Part shown: positions 25,881 to 34,359 of the stretch, one piece after another
How the letters are laid out: the number at the start of each line of letters is the position of its first letter
Numbering within the stretch: the first letter of the stretch is position 1
Source of the DNA: CAMFKD01 sp964436955
Lineage (GTDB): Bacteria; Chlamydiota; Chlamydiia; Chlamydiales; JAJFMA01
Direction of reading: 5' to 3'
Assembly (NCBI GenBank): GCA_964436955.1
Contig: CAYTFC010000003.1
Location: forward strand, 7,400-71,399
DNA length: 64,000 bases
Translations under genes and position numbers: made by a program
Notes under the pieces: generated by a model
Told to the model about the DNA's origin: nothing
Seen by the model: only the letters and a program-made list of their open reading frames with translations
The model's database searches: none

Positions 25881-27307
25881 TGAAGCAGGTAATGGTTGTG
25901 AGTCTAGAAGAAAAGAAGTTCGATGTTGTAGTTCTTGGCGGCGGTCCAGGTGGCTATCCGGCCGCTATTCGCGCGGCTCAAAATGGTAAATCGGTCGCGC
26001 TGGTAGAAGCCGCAGAGGTTGGAGGTACTTGCCTTAACCGTGGCTGCATTCCCACCAAAGCGTTAATTGCCAATGGTGAAGCGTTACACAAAATTCGCAC
26101 CGCCGAAGAGTTTGGCATCACTGTTAAGGAAGTTTCCTTTGACTACAGTAAGATGAATGCTCGTAAGGATCGTATCGTAGACCAAGTACGTACAAGCCTT
26201 GAGGGTTTGATTGCTAGCAATAAGGTAAAGTTAATCCGTGGTTATGGACGCTTTGTAGGCCCTCACGATATCAAAGTCACCGGACAAGATTCCTGCCTTA
26301 TTTCTGCGAAATCCATTATCATCGCTACGGGTTCTGAGCCGCGTAATATGGCGGCATTTCCTTTTGACCACGAGCGCGTGCACAGCTCTACTTCGATTTT
26401 ACAGCTTACCAAACTGCCAAAAAGCCTTGTTATTGTCGGTGGAGGTGTTATTGGTTGTGAATTTGCATCTCTTTATCAAGTATTAGGGGTTGAACTCATA
26501 GTTTTAGAGGCGCTAGGACAGATTCTGCCTCTAGAAAGCGTGGGAGTGAGTGACACACTGCGTAAAGCCTTTGATAGCAAGGGTATTCAGGTCGAAACAA
26601 GCGTGGCTGTTCAAAGCATTGAGCGCACCGAAAGTGGCGTGCGTGTGCATTGCGGCGGTAGTAATTTCTACGAAGCTGAGATGGCACTTGTTGCGATCGG
26701 CCGCATCCGCAATACGACCGATATCGGTCTTGAAAAAGCTGGCGTTGTGGTTAATGACAATGGAGAAGTTCCTACTACGGATGAAATGCGCACAAATGTT
26801 CCTCATATCTATGCCGTAGGTGATATCACCCGTAATTGGTGGCTTGCTCATGTTGCCTCGCACCAAGGCCTGGTGGCGGCTGACAATGCCACTGGAAAGC
26901 CAGCACTCATGCACTACAATTCTGTTCCAGCTGTTATTTTTACTCAGCCTGAAATTGGAACTGTTGGATTGACGCTTGAAAAGGCTATCGATGCTGGCTA
27001 TAAAGCTACCGTCGGGTCATTTCCCTTTGCATATCTAGGTAAATCGCTTGCTAACAATGAAACCGTAGGTTTTGCTCAAATCGTTAGTGATCGGGCTACA
27101 GGCCAAATCTTGGGTGCACAGGTTGTAGGATTTGAAGCTGCTACCCTGGTCGCCGAAATGGGTGTTGCCATAGCTAACGAACTTACCTTAGAATCAATTA
27201 CTGCAACGATTCATGCCCATCCTACCATTGCAGAAGCATGGCTAGAAGCGGCTTTACAAGCCAATGGCACCCCCTTGCATTTGCCACCCAAGCGAACCAA
27301 GGCATAA
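25880..27307 (+). CDS. lpdA: Dihydrolipoamide dehydrogenase (E3)
   Basis: A 475-residue flavoprotein disulfide reductase that reoxidises lipoamide in 2-oxoacid dehydrogenase complexes. The FAD-binding motif is VVLGGGPGGYPAA. The redox-active disulfide is GGTCLNRGCIPTKA, the NAD motif is VIVGGGVIGCEFASLY, and the C-terminal catalytic HAHPTIAEAW is intact. ATG 25880 is used; ATG 25892 is an alternative. lipA follows three bases after the stop. The pair lpdA-lipA upstream of type III secretion genes matches chlamydial CT557-CT558. Confidence 0.97.
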   Translation: MKQVMVVSLEEKKFDVVVLGGGPGGYPAAIRAAQNGKSVALVEAAEVGGTCLNRGCIPTKALIANGEALHKIRTAEEFGITVKEVSFDYSKMNARKDRIVDQVRTSLEGLIASNKVKLIRGYGRFVGPHDIKVTGQDSCLISAKSIIIATGSEPRNMAAFPFDHERVHSSTSILQLTKLPKSLVIVGGGVIGCEFASLYQVLGVELIVLEALGQILPLESVGVSDTLRKAFDSKGIQVETSVAVQSIERTESGVRVHCGGSNFYEAEMALVAIGRIRNTTDIGLEKAGVVVNDNGEVPTTDEMRTNVPHIYAVGDITRNWWLAHVASHQGLVAADNATGKPALMHYNSVPAVIFTQPEIGTVGLTLEKAIDAGYKATVGSFPFAYLGKSLANNETVGFAQIVSDRATGQILGAQVVGFEAATLVAEMGVAIANELTLESITATIHAHPTIAEAWLEAALQANGTPLHLPPKRTKA

Positions 27308-27310
27308 GGA

Positions 27311-28300
27311 ATGCATAATAAAGATCAGTTCGACACCAATCCCCAAGTTAGGGAGAGACGTCTTAACAGGCTTCCAGAGAATCCAGAGGCATCGGACCCT
27401 GATAAAGCCGTTAGTTTGGGCCGTTTTCCTTCCTGGCTGCATCGCCCCCTACCCAAAGGTGGTGAGCTATTCACGACCAATAAAATTATTCGTGAAAATC
27501 GCTTGGCGACAGTTTGCGAAGAGGCAAAGTGCCCAAATTTGCTCGAATGTTATTCTCGTAAAACCGCCACTTTTTTGATCATGGGCAGAGATTGCACACG
27601 CGCATGTGGATTTTGCGAAATCAACTTTGCTAAGGAACCAGCGCCTTTAGACGATGATGAACCCCTTCGCGTGGCCGAGTCGGTCAAAGAACTTGGGCTC
27701 AAACATGTTGTGATTACCATGGTTGCTCGCGATGATTTGTCAGATGGCGGTGCTAAGCACCTCGTAAAAGTCGTCGATGCTGTGCGCAAAGAGGTTCCCG
27801 GTGTTACGATCGAAGTTCTCACATCTGATTTCGCTGGAAATAGCGACGCTTGGGATGACATGCTCGAAGCAAAACCAGACATCTTTAATCACAACATAGA
27901 GACCGTGCGGGATCTCACCCCTCGCGTCCGCCATAAAGCCACCTACGACCGTACCTTATCCCTGCTTAACCATGTCAAGCGTTCTGGCGTCAAATTGCAT
28001 GTCAAATCAGGACTAATGGCAGGGCTGGGAGAAACTGAAGTGCAAATGCACGCCACTCTCGATGATCTTAAGGCTGCAGGATGTGATATCGTCACCATTG
28101 GTCAATATCTCCAAGCCAATCGCAACAAGCTTCGAGTTCAATCCTTTGTGACTCCCGAACAGTTTGCTGGCTACGAACAGTATGGCAATAGTATTGGCAT
28201 CAAGACCATGTACTGCGGCCCATTTGTGCGTTCCAGTTACAACGCCAATCTAGTAATCGAAAGAGCAAATGGCGAAATCGCCACCATTAATAGTATTTAG
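27311..28300 (+). CDS. lipA: Lipoyl synthase
   Basis: A 329-residue radical SAM enzyme that inserts two sulfurs into octanoyl chains on lipoyl domains. The auxiliary cluster motif is CEEAKCPNLLEC; the radical SAM motif is CTRACGFC. The NHNIETV segment and the C-terminal RSSYNA serine ligand are present. It is consistent with lipoylation serving the E2 subunits that work with the adjacent lpdA. A HEAT-like gene starts within ten bases of its stop. Confidence 0.97.
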   Translation: MHNKDQFDTNPQVRERRLNRLPENPEASDPDKAVSLGRFPSWLHRPLPKGGELFTTNKIIRENRLATVCEEAKCPNLLECYSRKTATFLIMGRDCTRACGFCEINFAKEPAPLDDDEPLRVAESVKELGLKHVVITMVARDDLSDGGAKHLVKVVDAVRKEVPGVTIEVLTSDFAGNSDAWDDMLEAKPDIFNHNIETVRDLTPRVRHKATYDRTLSLLNHVKRSGVKLHVKSGLMAGLGETEVQMHATLDDLKAAGCDIVTIGQYLQANRNKLRVQSFVTPEQFAGYEQYGNSIGIKTMYCGPFVRSSYNANLVIERANGEIATINSI

Positions 28301-28309
28301 GAAATGAAC

Positions 28310-29290
28310 ATGGACGAGCAAAAGAAGTCTTTTCAACAACTCATGCGCGAAGCACTTGGAATCTCTGATTCCGAGGAGGCTTATGATGATCGTGCCGATC
28401 TTTCAGACGAAACGTATGATCTCGCAGACGCAGAGGATATAGAGATCCTAATGCATCGCGATGCTCATTTCGGTGGAAATTTTCCGCTGATGTTTGACTA
28501 CTACGCGCGTGAGGGAAAGGGTGTTAATCAAGAGTTCAGCCTAGATCGCATGGACAGATTGTATCAGGCAGAAACCTCCTCGGGAGAAGATCTAGCATCA
28601 ATGATGCTCACAGGTGCAGATGCCGAAAAAGTAGCACAAGTGAGGCGGGTGTACCACGGTCTGCGCAAGATCTACGAATTGGATAATAGCGAAAATCCGC
28701 ATCCCAAGTTATTAGCGGACCTTATTCTCAGTGAGGAGGAAGAACCTACCGAAGAGATTGATGCCATTGTGGCACAAGGCCCAGCCATTGTACCTTCGTT
28801 ATTGCAACTGTTGCAAGCTAGGGAGTTTTACGATCCTCTCTATCCAGGCTATGGCTATGCTCCTGCTTTGGCTGCGCAATGTTTAGGTAAAATCAAAGAT
28901 CGCAGTGCTATTGCACCCCTTTTTGAGGCCATTAATGCCGGTGATTTTTTTGCTGAAGAGGACATTTATCATGCTTTAGTAGAGATTGGAATTCCGGCCC
29001 GTGACTTTTTACTTAAGCTACTTCTGCTTAGACCAATGACTATGGATAATGAACGCGCAGGACGTGTTCTTACGCATTTTGCTTTGGATCCTCTCGTGGC
29101 AAAGACAGCGCTTCAGCAGCTTCAGGATGTCGATGTAGCAAAACATTCAAATCTAGCAGCCTATTTGGTTCTTTGCTGTGAAGGCCTAACAGATCCTTCT
29201 GATAGACAAGCTTTTATACAGTTGGCGAACCGTGAAGATCTGCGGGAATTTCACCTGGATATCAATGCCATCGCCCATGAATGGAAGTAA
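28310..29290 (+). CDS. HEAT-repeat-like protein of unknown function
   Basis: About 326 acidic, helical residues. The centre holds HEAT-like pairs (AIVPSLLQLLQAR, LAAQCLGKIKDRSAIAPLFEAI, YHALVEIGIPARDFLLKLL), suggesting a protein-binding solenoid. ATG 28310 has GGA about eight bases upstream; ATG 28304 is the alternative. C. trachomatis has no gene here between lipA and sctJ, so this is an insertion relative to that order. Neighbouring secretion genes make an interaction with them conceivable, but there is no direct evidence. The large palindromic element follows. Confidence 0.7.
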   Translation: MDEQKKSFQQLMREALGISDSEEAYDDRADLSDETYDLADAEDIEILMHRDAHFGGNFPLMFDYYAREGKGVNQEFSLDRMDRLYQAETSSGEDLASMMLTGADAEKVAQVRRVYHGLRKIYELDNSENPHPKLLADLILSEEEEPTEEIDAIVAQGPAIVPSLLQLLQAREFYDPLYPGYGYAPALAAQCLGKIKDRSAIAPLFEAINAGDFFAEEDIYHALVEIGIPARDFLLKLLLLRPMTMDNERAGRVLTHFALDPLVAKTALQQLQDVDVAKHSNLAAYLVLCCEGLTDPSDRQAFIQLANREDLREFHLDINAIAHEWK

Positions 29291-29307
29291 GTTAAAAAAT
29301 TCGTTTT

Positions 29308-29547
29308 GATTTTTTAGGATTTTTACCACAGAGGCACAGAGACACTGAGAAGGACCTGCGATTTAGAGGTCGGTTTTAGGGACTTTTTCTGGTCTTGAGA
29401 GACCAGAAAAAATTGCCTCAGTTTAACAGTTAAATGAGCTGGGTCTCCAGGCCTCTCAAGGCCTGGAGACTCCCTAAAACCGGTCTCTTAACCGCAGGCC
29501 CTTCTCAGTGTCTCTGTGCCTCTGTGGTAAAAATCCTAAAAAAAATC
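29308..29547. repeat. 240-bp nested palindrome with two inner hairpins
   Basis: The outer arms (about 53-55 bp, 29308-29360 and 29493-29547) contain ACCACAGAGGCACAGAGACA and its complement. An intermediate pair CGGTTTTAGGGA/TCCCTAAAACCG lies at about 29371-29382 and 29471-29482. Two inner perfect 12-bp stems with 4-nt loops lie at 29384-29411 (TTTTTCTGGTCT stem, TGAG loop) and 29443-29470 (GTCTCCAGGCCT stem, CTCA loop). It has no coding potential. A partial terminal copy occurs at 13278-13310, so the unit has moved or been duplicated. It fills most of the gap between the HEAT-like gene and sctJ; bases 29548-29656 are AT-rich and may hold the sctJ promoter. Confidence 0.88.
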
Positions 29548-29656
29548 AAACAGACTTGTATACCAGGCTAAACTAGCATTGGTGAAAACCGTCAAATATG
29601 TTACCTTCCATAATTAACGGTGTCTTTTCCTAGGCCTATATATTTTGGTAATTGCA

Positions 29657-30625
29657 ATGACCACCTCTCGTTTTGTTAGTACTTTTTTTGCTTTCTTTGC
29701 TCTGCTTCTCCTCTTGACAGGCTGCTCTAGCCGCGAAATCATCGCTCACGATATGGATGAACGCGACGCTAACGAAATCCTCGTCTTCCTATCGGGTAAA
29801 GGGATTGAAGCCATCAAGGAGGAAGCTTTAGCAGGTACTGGAGGCGGTGGTGGCGGGGCGAAAAAATGGAATATTTCTGTCCCTTCAGAACAGAAACGTG
29901 AATCCATGGCCATTCTTAGCCAGGCTGGATTGCCTCGTCGTCCAGTTCAGAACCTTCTTGACCTCTTTAAGGACTCCGGCTTGGTGCCATCCGAACTTCA
30001 GCAGGAAATTCGCTATCAAACCGGCCTTGCCGAACAAATTGCTAGTGTCATTCGTAAAATGGACGGAATTGTCGATGCAGAAGTACAACTAGCATTTCCT
30101 AAGGAAGATATTCTGAACCCTAATGCCAAAAAGGGTAAGATTACGGCTTCTGTATATGTGAAACATACCGGTGTACTGAACGATCCTAACAGCCTTGTTA
30201 TTTCACGTATTCGTTCGCTAGTATCAGGATCGGTTCCGGAGCTGAACTATGATAACGTCACTGTTGTACCTGACTTAGCTCGGTATCGCGAAGCTACTCC
30301 TAGTGGTGGTGAGGAAGGTATGAAATCTGGAGACAAGCCTTTGGTCTCTATCTGGACCATTATCATAGCCAAAGAATCGGTTACACGTTTCCGTATCGTA
30401 TTCTTCTCTTTCTTTGTTACTACGATCCTTTTGCTTACTCTGTTGTTCCTGCTGATCTTCCGTATTATGCCTATTCTACATGCAGCGAAAACTTCAGGTT
30501 CGCTATTTTCATTACGGCGTATTCATCCTGACGATGTCGTAAAGAAAGATGAACCAAAGTCACAAGCTGGTGTCGTGGAAGCAGGGAAGAATCCCTCAGA
30601 CGCCGATGAAGAAGAGGAAACCTAA
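29657..30625 (+). CDS. sctJ: Type III secretion inner-ring lipoprotein SctJ
   Basis: 322 residues of the YscJ/FliF family that form the inner ring of the injectisome. The lipobox LTGC gives a lipidated cysteine at about residue 22. The two ring-building domains contain DANEILVFLSGKGI and VDAEVQLAFPKED. A C-terminal transmembrane helix (FFVTTILLLTLLFLLIFRI) is followed by a charged cytoplasmic tail. I prefer ATG 29657 because it leads straight into the signal peptide; TTG 29645 is in frame. It heads the block sctJ-(CT560-like)-sctL-R-S-T, the chlamydial order CT559-CT564. Confidence 0.95.
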   Translation: MTTSRFVSTFFAFFALLLLLTGCSSREIIAHDMDERDANEILVFLSGKGIEAIKEEALAGTGGGGGGAKKWNISVPSEQKRESMAILSQAGLPRRPVQNLLDLFKDSGLVPSELQQEIRYQTGLAEQIASVIRKMDGIVDAEVQLAFPKEDILNPNAKKGKITASVYVKHTGVLNDPNSLVISRIRSLVSGSVPELNYDNVTVVPDLARYREATPSGGEEGMKSGDKPLVSIWTIIIAKESVTRFRIVFFSFFVTTILLLTLLFLLIFRIMPILHAAKTSGSLFSLRRIHPDDVVKKDEPKSQAGVVEAGKNPSDADEEEET

Positions 30626-30633
30626 TAGATATC

Positions 30634-31494
30634 ATGGAACGCAAAGGATGGATGATTCTGCGTGTTTTGTTGAATCGCTATTATGGCGGCCTTTCAGAAG
30701 AGGTTGCTGCAATGGTGCCGGAGAGTTATCGCGCTACGCTTAAACAAAGCGATCTTTCGGCCACCGATGCAGCCTCTTTGCTGGTACAACCTTCTTTCCG
30801 CCTGAAAAATATTCATTATTCATGGTTTATACCAGCTATTCAGGCTTTGCCAAAGCCGCTGCGTAAACCGACAATTGGTGCCTTGGAACATTCTCAGGCT
30901 ATTGGAATCTGTCGTATGCTACGCTGTGGGATGCCCGAAACATCGCCTAGCTCGCCCATTGGGGAATTTTTGCTTCACACACTGTATCATCGAGTAGATC
31001 CTGAAGAACGATTGCCAGCATCTTATCTTGAAGACACACCATTAAAGTCATTGGCAGTGTATTCTAAAGCTACCCTTACGAAACTTATCGATCTCTTAGG
31101 AATTAGAGACCTTGTTCAGGAAGTGCGCCTTATCGTGAATAAGCATCATCAAGAAGCACTCATGAATTGTTTAACTGAGGAAGAGCGACAGTTTTTTGAA
31201 TTCTATATGTATAAGCAGCGGGAAAAACTTAAGGTTCCTCGGTTAAATCTCACGGGATGGAATGGCGAACCTCGCAAAGTGCGTCAGCAAATTCAAATAC
31301 GTGGCCTTATGCGTTTTGGCAAGGCGCTATCGGGACAAAATCCAGATTTTCTTTGGTATATCTATCATACCTTAGATACGGGGCGCGCCGCGATTATTAA
31401 ACAATATTGTGCCAATACGCCTATTGAAGGGCTTACGGCAGAATTACAGCGACAGGTCATAGGACTCATCAATTATTTTAATAAGAAAGAGTAG
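30634..31494 (+). CDS. CT560-like type III secretion accessory protein, possible SctK
   Basis: A 286-residue mainly helical protein without signal peptide or membrane segment. Its place between sctJ and sctL is where C. trachomatis has CT560. In other systems a weakly conserved sorting-platform protein, SctK, lies between SctJ and SctL. Position and overall nature fit SctK, but I see no diagnostic motif, so the call rests on context. It starts nine bases after sctJ and ends two bases before sctL. Confidence 0.7.
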   Translation: MERKGWMILRVLLNRYYGGLSEEVAAMVPESYRATLKQSDLSATDAASLLVQPSFRLKNIHYSWFIPAIQALPKPLRKPTIGALEHSQAIGICRMLRCGMPETSPSSPIGEFLLHTLYHRVDPEERLPASYLEDTPLKSLAVYSKATLTKLIDLLGIRDLVQEVRLIVNKHHQEALMNCLTEEERQFFEFYMYKQREKLKVPRLNLTGWNGEPRKVRQQIQIRGLMRFGKALSGQNPDFLWYIYHTLDTGRAAIIKQYCANTPIEGLTAELQRQVIGLINYFNKKE

Positions 31495-31496
31495 TC

Positions 31497-32126
31497 GTGG
31501 GTAAAAAGAAGTTTTTCACTCTCTTGTATGGGCAAAATGTACATGTCTCTCCAGGTTCCAAGGTCATACCTGCCAAGGTGTTTTCCAAAGCCCTTACGGC
31601 AGCAGAAGTGCTTGCACATGCGCAAGAGGAAGTAGATCGCTATCGCCAGGAAGTTGCTGAAGAGTGTGAGAAGCTTAAAATTCAAGCTCAGCAAGAAGGG
31701 TTTCAAGAAGGTTTTGCTAAATGGGCTGGGCATGTCGCGGAATTGGAAGCGGAAATGGCAAACGTCAATCGCGCTACCGAAAAAATGATTATTCCAGTAG
31801 CTTTAAAGGCCGCACGAAAAATTGTTGGACGCGAAATTGAGCTTTCTGAAAAAGCCATTGTGGATATCGTTGCAACCAAACTCAAAGCTGTTAAGCAGAG
31901 CAAGCAAGTTGTTGTTTACGTTTGCCCTCAAGACCTTAATAAACTTGAGGCTAGCAGAAAAGAACTCATGCAGGTATTCGAGAAATTAGAGACACTCTCC
32001 ATTCGTCCTAGCGATGATGTTAAGCCTGGAGGCTGCATCATTGAAACGGAAGCTGGAATTATCAATGCCCAGCTAGAGAAGCAGTGGGAAATACTGGAAA
32101 ATGCCTTTCAATCGATGATGACATAA
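31497..32126 (+). CDS. sctL: Type III secretion stator protein SctL
   Basis: A 209-residue YscL/FliH-family protein that regulates the SctN ATPase and links it to the sorting platform. A coiled-coil N-terminal half (AEVLAHAQEEVDRYRQEVAE) leads into the family block AARKIVGREIELSEKAIVDIV, and near the C-terminus comes GGCIIETEAGIINAQLEKQW, which is highly characteristic. The start is GTG 31497, just after the upstream stop. The ATPase gene is not in this window. Confidence 0.93.
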   Translation: MGKKKFFTLLYGQNVHVSPGSKVIPAKVFSKALTAAEVLAHAQEEVDRYRQEVAEECEKLKIQAQQEGFQEGFAKWAGHVAELEAEMANVNRATEKMIIPVALKAARKIVGREIELSEKAIVDIVATKLKAVKQSKQVVVYVCPQDLNKLEASRKELMQVFEKLETLSIRPSDDVKPGGCIIETEAGIINAQLEKQWEILENAFQSMMT

Positions 32127-32138
32127 AGGTCAATAGAC

Positions 32139-33032
32139 ATGAGATCGAGACTTTTCTCCTTACGCTTTATGCTTTATCTCTCGGCGGCACTGGCCGTTGC
32201 ATGGCTCGTGCCAGTGGATCTTTTTCCGCAAAACAAAACGAATGTTGAAAAGACCGATCAAGTTCAAAAAGCCCCTGCTGACGCAAACAAGACCCAGGAA
32301 CAAGTTGCAGGTCAACCAAAGCCGGCTGAAATTTTGGAGCATGCCCCATTCGATGAATTCAAACGACCATCGTTGATTACTCAGGCTGTTACGCTTTCTT
32401 TGTTGGCACTGTTGCCCTTCATCATCATGCTGTTGACCTCGTTCCTAAAGATCGTGATCGTGCTATCACTTCTTCGAAGCGCCTTAGGTGTTCAGCAAGC
32501 GCCCCCGAACCAGATCATCAACGGCGTGGGCTTCATGCTCACCATGTACATCATGTATCCCACAGCGCTGGAAATGTATGATGAATCTAATCTTGCCATT
32601 AACGAGTATGCTGCGCCTGAGTCCATGTTTACTACTGAATCATCTCAATATATTGTTAACGTTGCCGGACGCACGCGGGAGCCTCTTAGGTTGTTCTTGA
32701 AACGCAATTCGGCCGTTAAGCACCAAGCTCTCTTTTACCGAATGGCTTACCGCATTATCCCTGAAGACCATCGTGCAAGCTTAACCCCAGAAGATTTCAT
32801 TATTTTGGTACCAGCATTTATCACGAGTCAGCTGAAAGAAGCTTTTGAGATCGGGGTATTGATCTACATACCGTTCTTTGTTATCGATCTTGTGACCTCC
32901 AACGTCCTACTCGCTATGGGTATGATGATGCTGTCCCCCGTAACCATTTCCATGCCTCTGAAACTTTTCCTGCTGGTAATGCTTGATGGATGGACGCTGT
33001 TGATCGAAGGTTTGGTATTAACTTTCCGCTAA
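32139..33032 (+). CDS. sctR: Type III secretion export apparatus protein SctR
   Basis: A 297-residue FliP/YscR-family membrane protein, the main subunit of the export gate. A signal peptide-like N-terminus and a Lys/Pro-rich stretch precede the conserved core. The core contains LLPFIIMLLTSFLKIVIVLS, ALGVQQAPPNQIINGVGFMLT, and near the end SQLKEAFEIGVLIYIPFFVIDLV and GMMMLSP, all strongly conserved. Four transmembrane segments are expected and visible. sctS follows after 18 bases. Confidence 0.97.
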   Translation: MRSRLFSLRFMLYLSAALAVAWLVPVDLFPQNKTNVEKTDQVQKAPADANKTQEQVAGQPKPAEILEHAPFDEFKRPSLITQAVTLSLLALLPFIIMLLTSFLKIVIVLSLLRSALGVQQAPPNQIINGVGFMLTMYIMYPTALEMYDESNLAINEYAAPESMFTTESSQYIVNVAGRTREPLRLFLKRNSAVKHQALFYRMAYRIIPEDHRASLTPEDFIILVPAFITSQLKEAFEIGVLIYIPFFVIDLVTSNVLLAMGMMMLSPVTISMPLKLFLLVMLDGWTLLIEGLVLTFR

Positions 33033-33050
33033 TTGAAAGGGGCTTAAACG

Positions 33051-33326
33051 ATGTTCCAAACACAAGTTGTGCAGCTGGCCTATAAGGGCCTTTTGCTGAT
33101 TCTCATTCTCTCAGCGCCCCCGATTTTGATCAGTATGTTCTTTGGTATCATCGTGGCTATCTTTCAGGCAGCAACGCAAATTCAGGAGCAAACTCTCTCT
33201 TTTACGGTTAAGTTGGTGGCTGTTACCTTAGTCTTGATGCTTCTTGGCCCTTGGTTAGGAGCTCAGATTATGAGTTTGGCAGTTGACGTTTTCAAAAACT
33301 TCCCCGTTTGGGCAAGGTCGGGATAA
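33051..33326 (+). CDS. sctS: Type III secretion export apparatus protein SctS
   Basis: 91 residues of the FliQ/YscS family with two membrane helices. The first (GLLLILILSAPPILISMFFGIIVA) leads to ATQIQEQTLSFTVKL, the most conserved family motif. The second is LVAVTLVLMLLGPWLGAQI. It assembles with SctR and SctT as the helical export gate. It has standard length and tight operon spacing. Confidence 0.97.
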   Translation: MFQTQVVQLAYKGLLLILILSAPPILISMFFGIIVAIFQAATQIQEQTLSFTVKLVAVTLVLMLLGPWLGAQIMSLAVDVFKNFPVWARSG

Positions 33327-33329
33327 TCG

Positions 33330-34202
33330 ATGGAGGCCGAATCAAATCTTTACCTAGATCTCTATTTGAACGGCCATTTTCCTAACAATACGCCCGTATC
33401 TTTGCTTTCTATGATGCTGTTGGTTTTAGGACGCATTCTGCCCATTATCTCTCAGTCACCCTTTTTGGGTGCACGTGTGTTACCCCACCCGGTTAAGGTG
33501 ACGTTTGCCATGTCCCTTTTTGTGATTTTTTTGCCCCAACTTTTGATCACTACAGAAACACCTATCGAGTTCAACTTACGTATGGTGTTGCTCATGGCAA
33601 AGGAAATTTTCATTGGTTATTCCATCGGATTTTTGATGAGTATTCCGTTTGTTGTGGCTCAAAACGTGGGTATGATCATAGACCACCAGCGCGGTGGTGC
33701 CAGCTTGATGGTGAACGACCCCACTATTCAGAACCAATCATCGCCGATTGGCACCCTTCTCAACATGATGTTGATCTATTTGTTCTTTGTCATGGATGGT
33801 CCTTTTCACTTCATTGAGGGAATTCGCAAATCTTATGAATTAATACCTCTAGACCGGTTTTTGAGCAGCGCCTTCTTTTCTCCACAGTCTCCAATGTATC
33901 GGCTAAACCTCGAAGTCTTCAACACAATGATGGTGCTCACACTGCAACTTTCTGCGCCTGCATTGCTGACGATTTTGATGACAGACGTCTTTTTAGGTAT
34001 CGCTAATCGCCTAGCACCTCAAGTACAGATAACCTTTTTAGGTATGCCCTTAAAGTCTTTGCTGGCCCTCATGATAGTCACGATAGGACTACAGGTGTTT
34101 ACACAGCAGCTTACGATAGATACCTATAAATGGCTGCAAACAGTCATTAGAGCCATTGGATGGTTAACATATGGTCTACCACCTTCTGTTGCCCCAACAT
34201 AA
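33330..34202 (+). CDS. sctT: Type III secretion export apparatus protein SctT
   Basis: 290 residues of the FliR/YscT family with about six membrane segments. Characteristic pieces are FLGARVLPHPVKVTFAMSL, EIFIGYSIGFLMSIPFVVAQNVG, DHQRGG, and late ALLTILMTDVFLGIANRLAPQVQ. It completes the sctR-sctS-sctT export gate. It starts three bases after sctS and is the last secretion gene in the block. The next gene begins 157 bases downstream. Confidence 0.97.
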   Translation: MEAESNLYLDLYLNGHFPNNTPVSLLSMMLLVLGRILPIISQSPFLGARVLPHPVKVTFAMSLFVIFLPQLLITTETPIEFNLRMVLLMAKEIFIGYSIGFLMSIPFVVAQNVGMIIDHQRGGASLMVNDPTIQNQSSPIGTLLNMMLIYLFFVMDGPFHFIEGIRKSYELIPLDRFLSSAFFSPQSPMYRLNLEVFNTMMVLTLQLSAPALLTILMTDVFLGIANRLAPQVQITFLGMPLKSLLALMIVTIGLQVFTQQLTIDTYKWLQTVIRAIGWLTYGLPPSVAPT

Positions 34203-34359
34203 CCTTGTCTTTTATACCTTTTTTAGATTCTTATCCTGGCGCTTAAGAGTAAATGCAATGTTCCCAATGTCAATTTTAGTTTAAAATATTGTTGATTAAA
34301 ACTTTAATCATGCTTAAACTGCCTGATATCATTTTTTAATTAATGAGAAGAAATACTTG

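Noticed and set aside
26531..26914. Open frame of 127 codons opposite lpdA
   Set aside because: Antisense to a strongly conserved enzyme, no SD and no protein-like features; a shadow frame.
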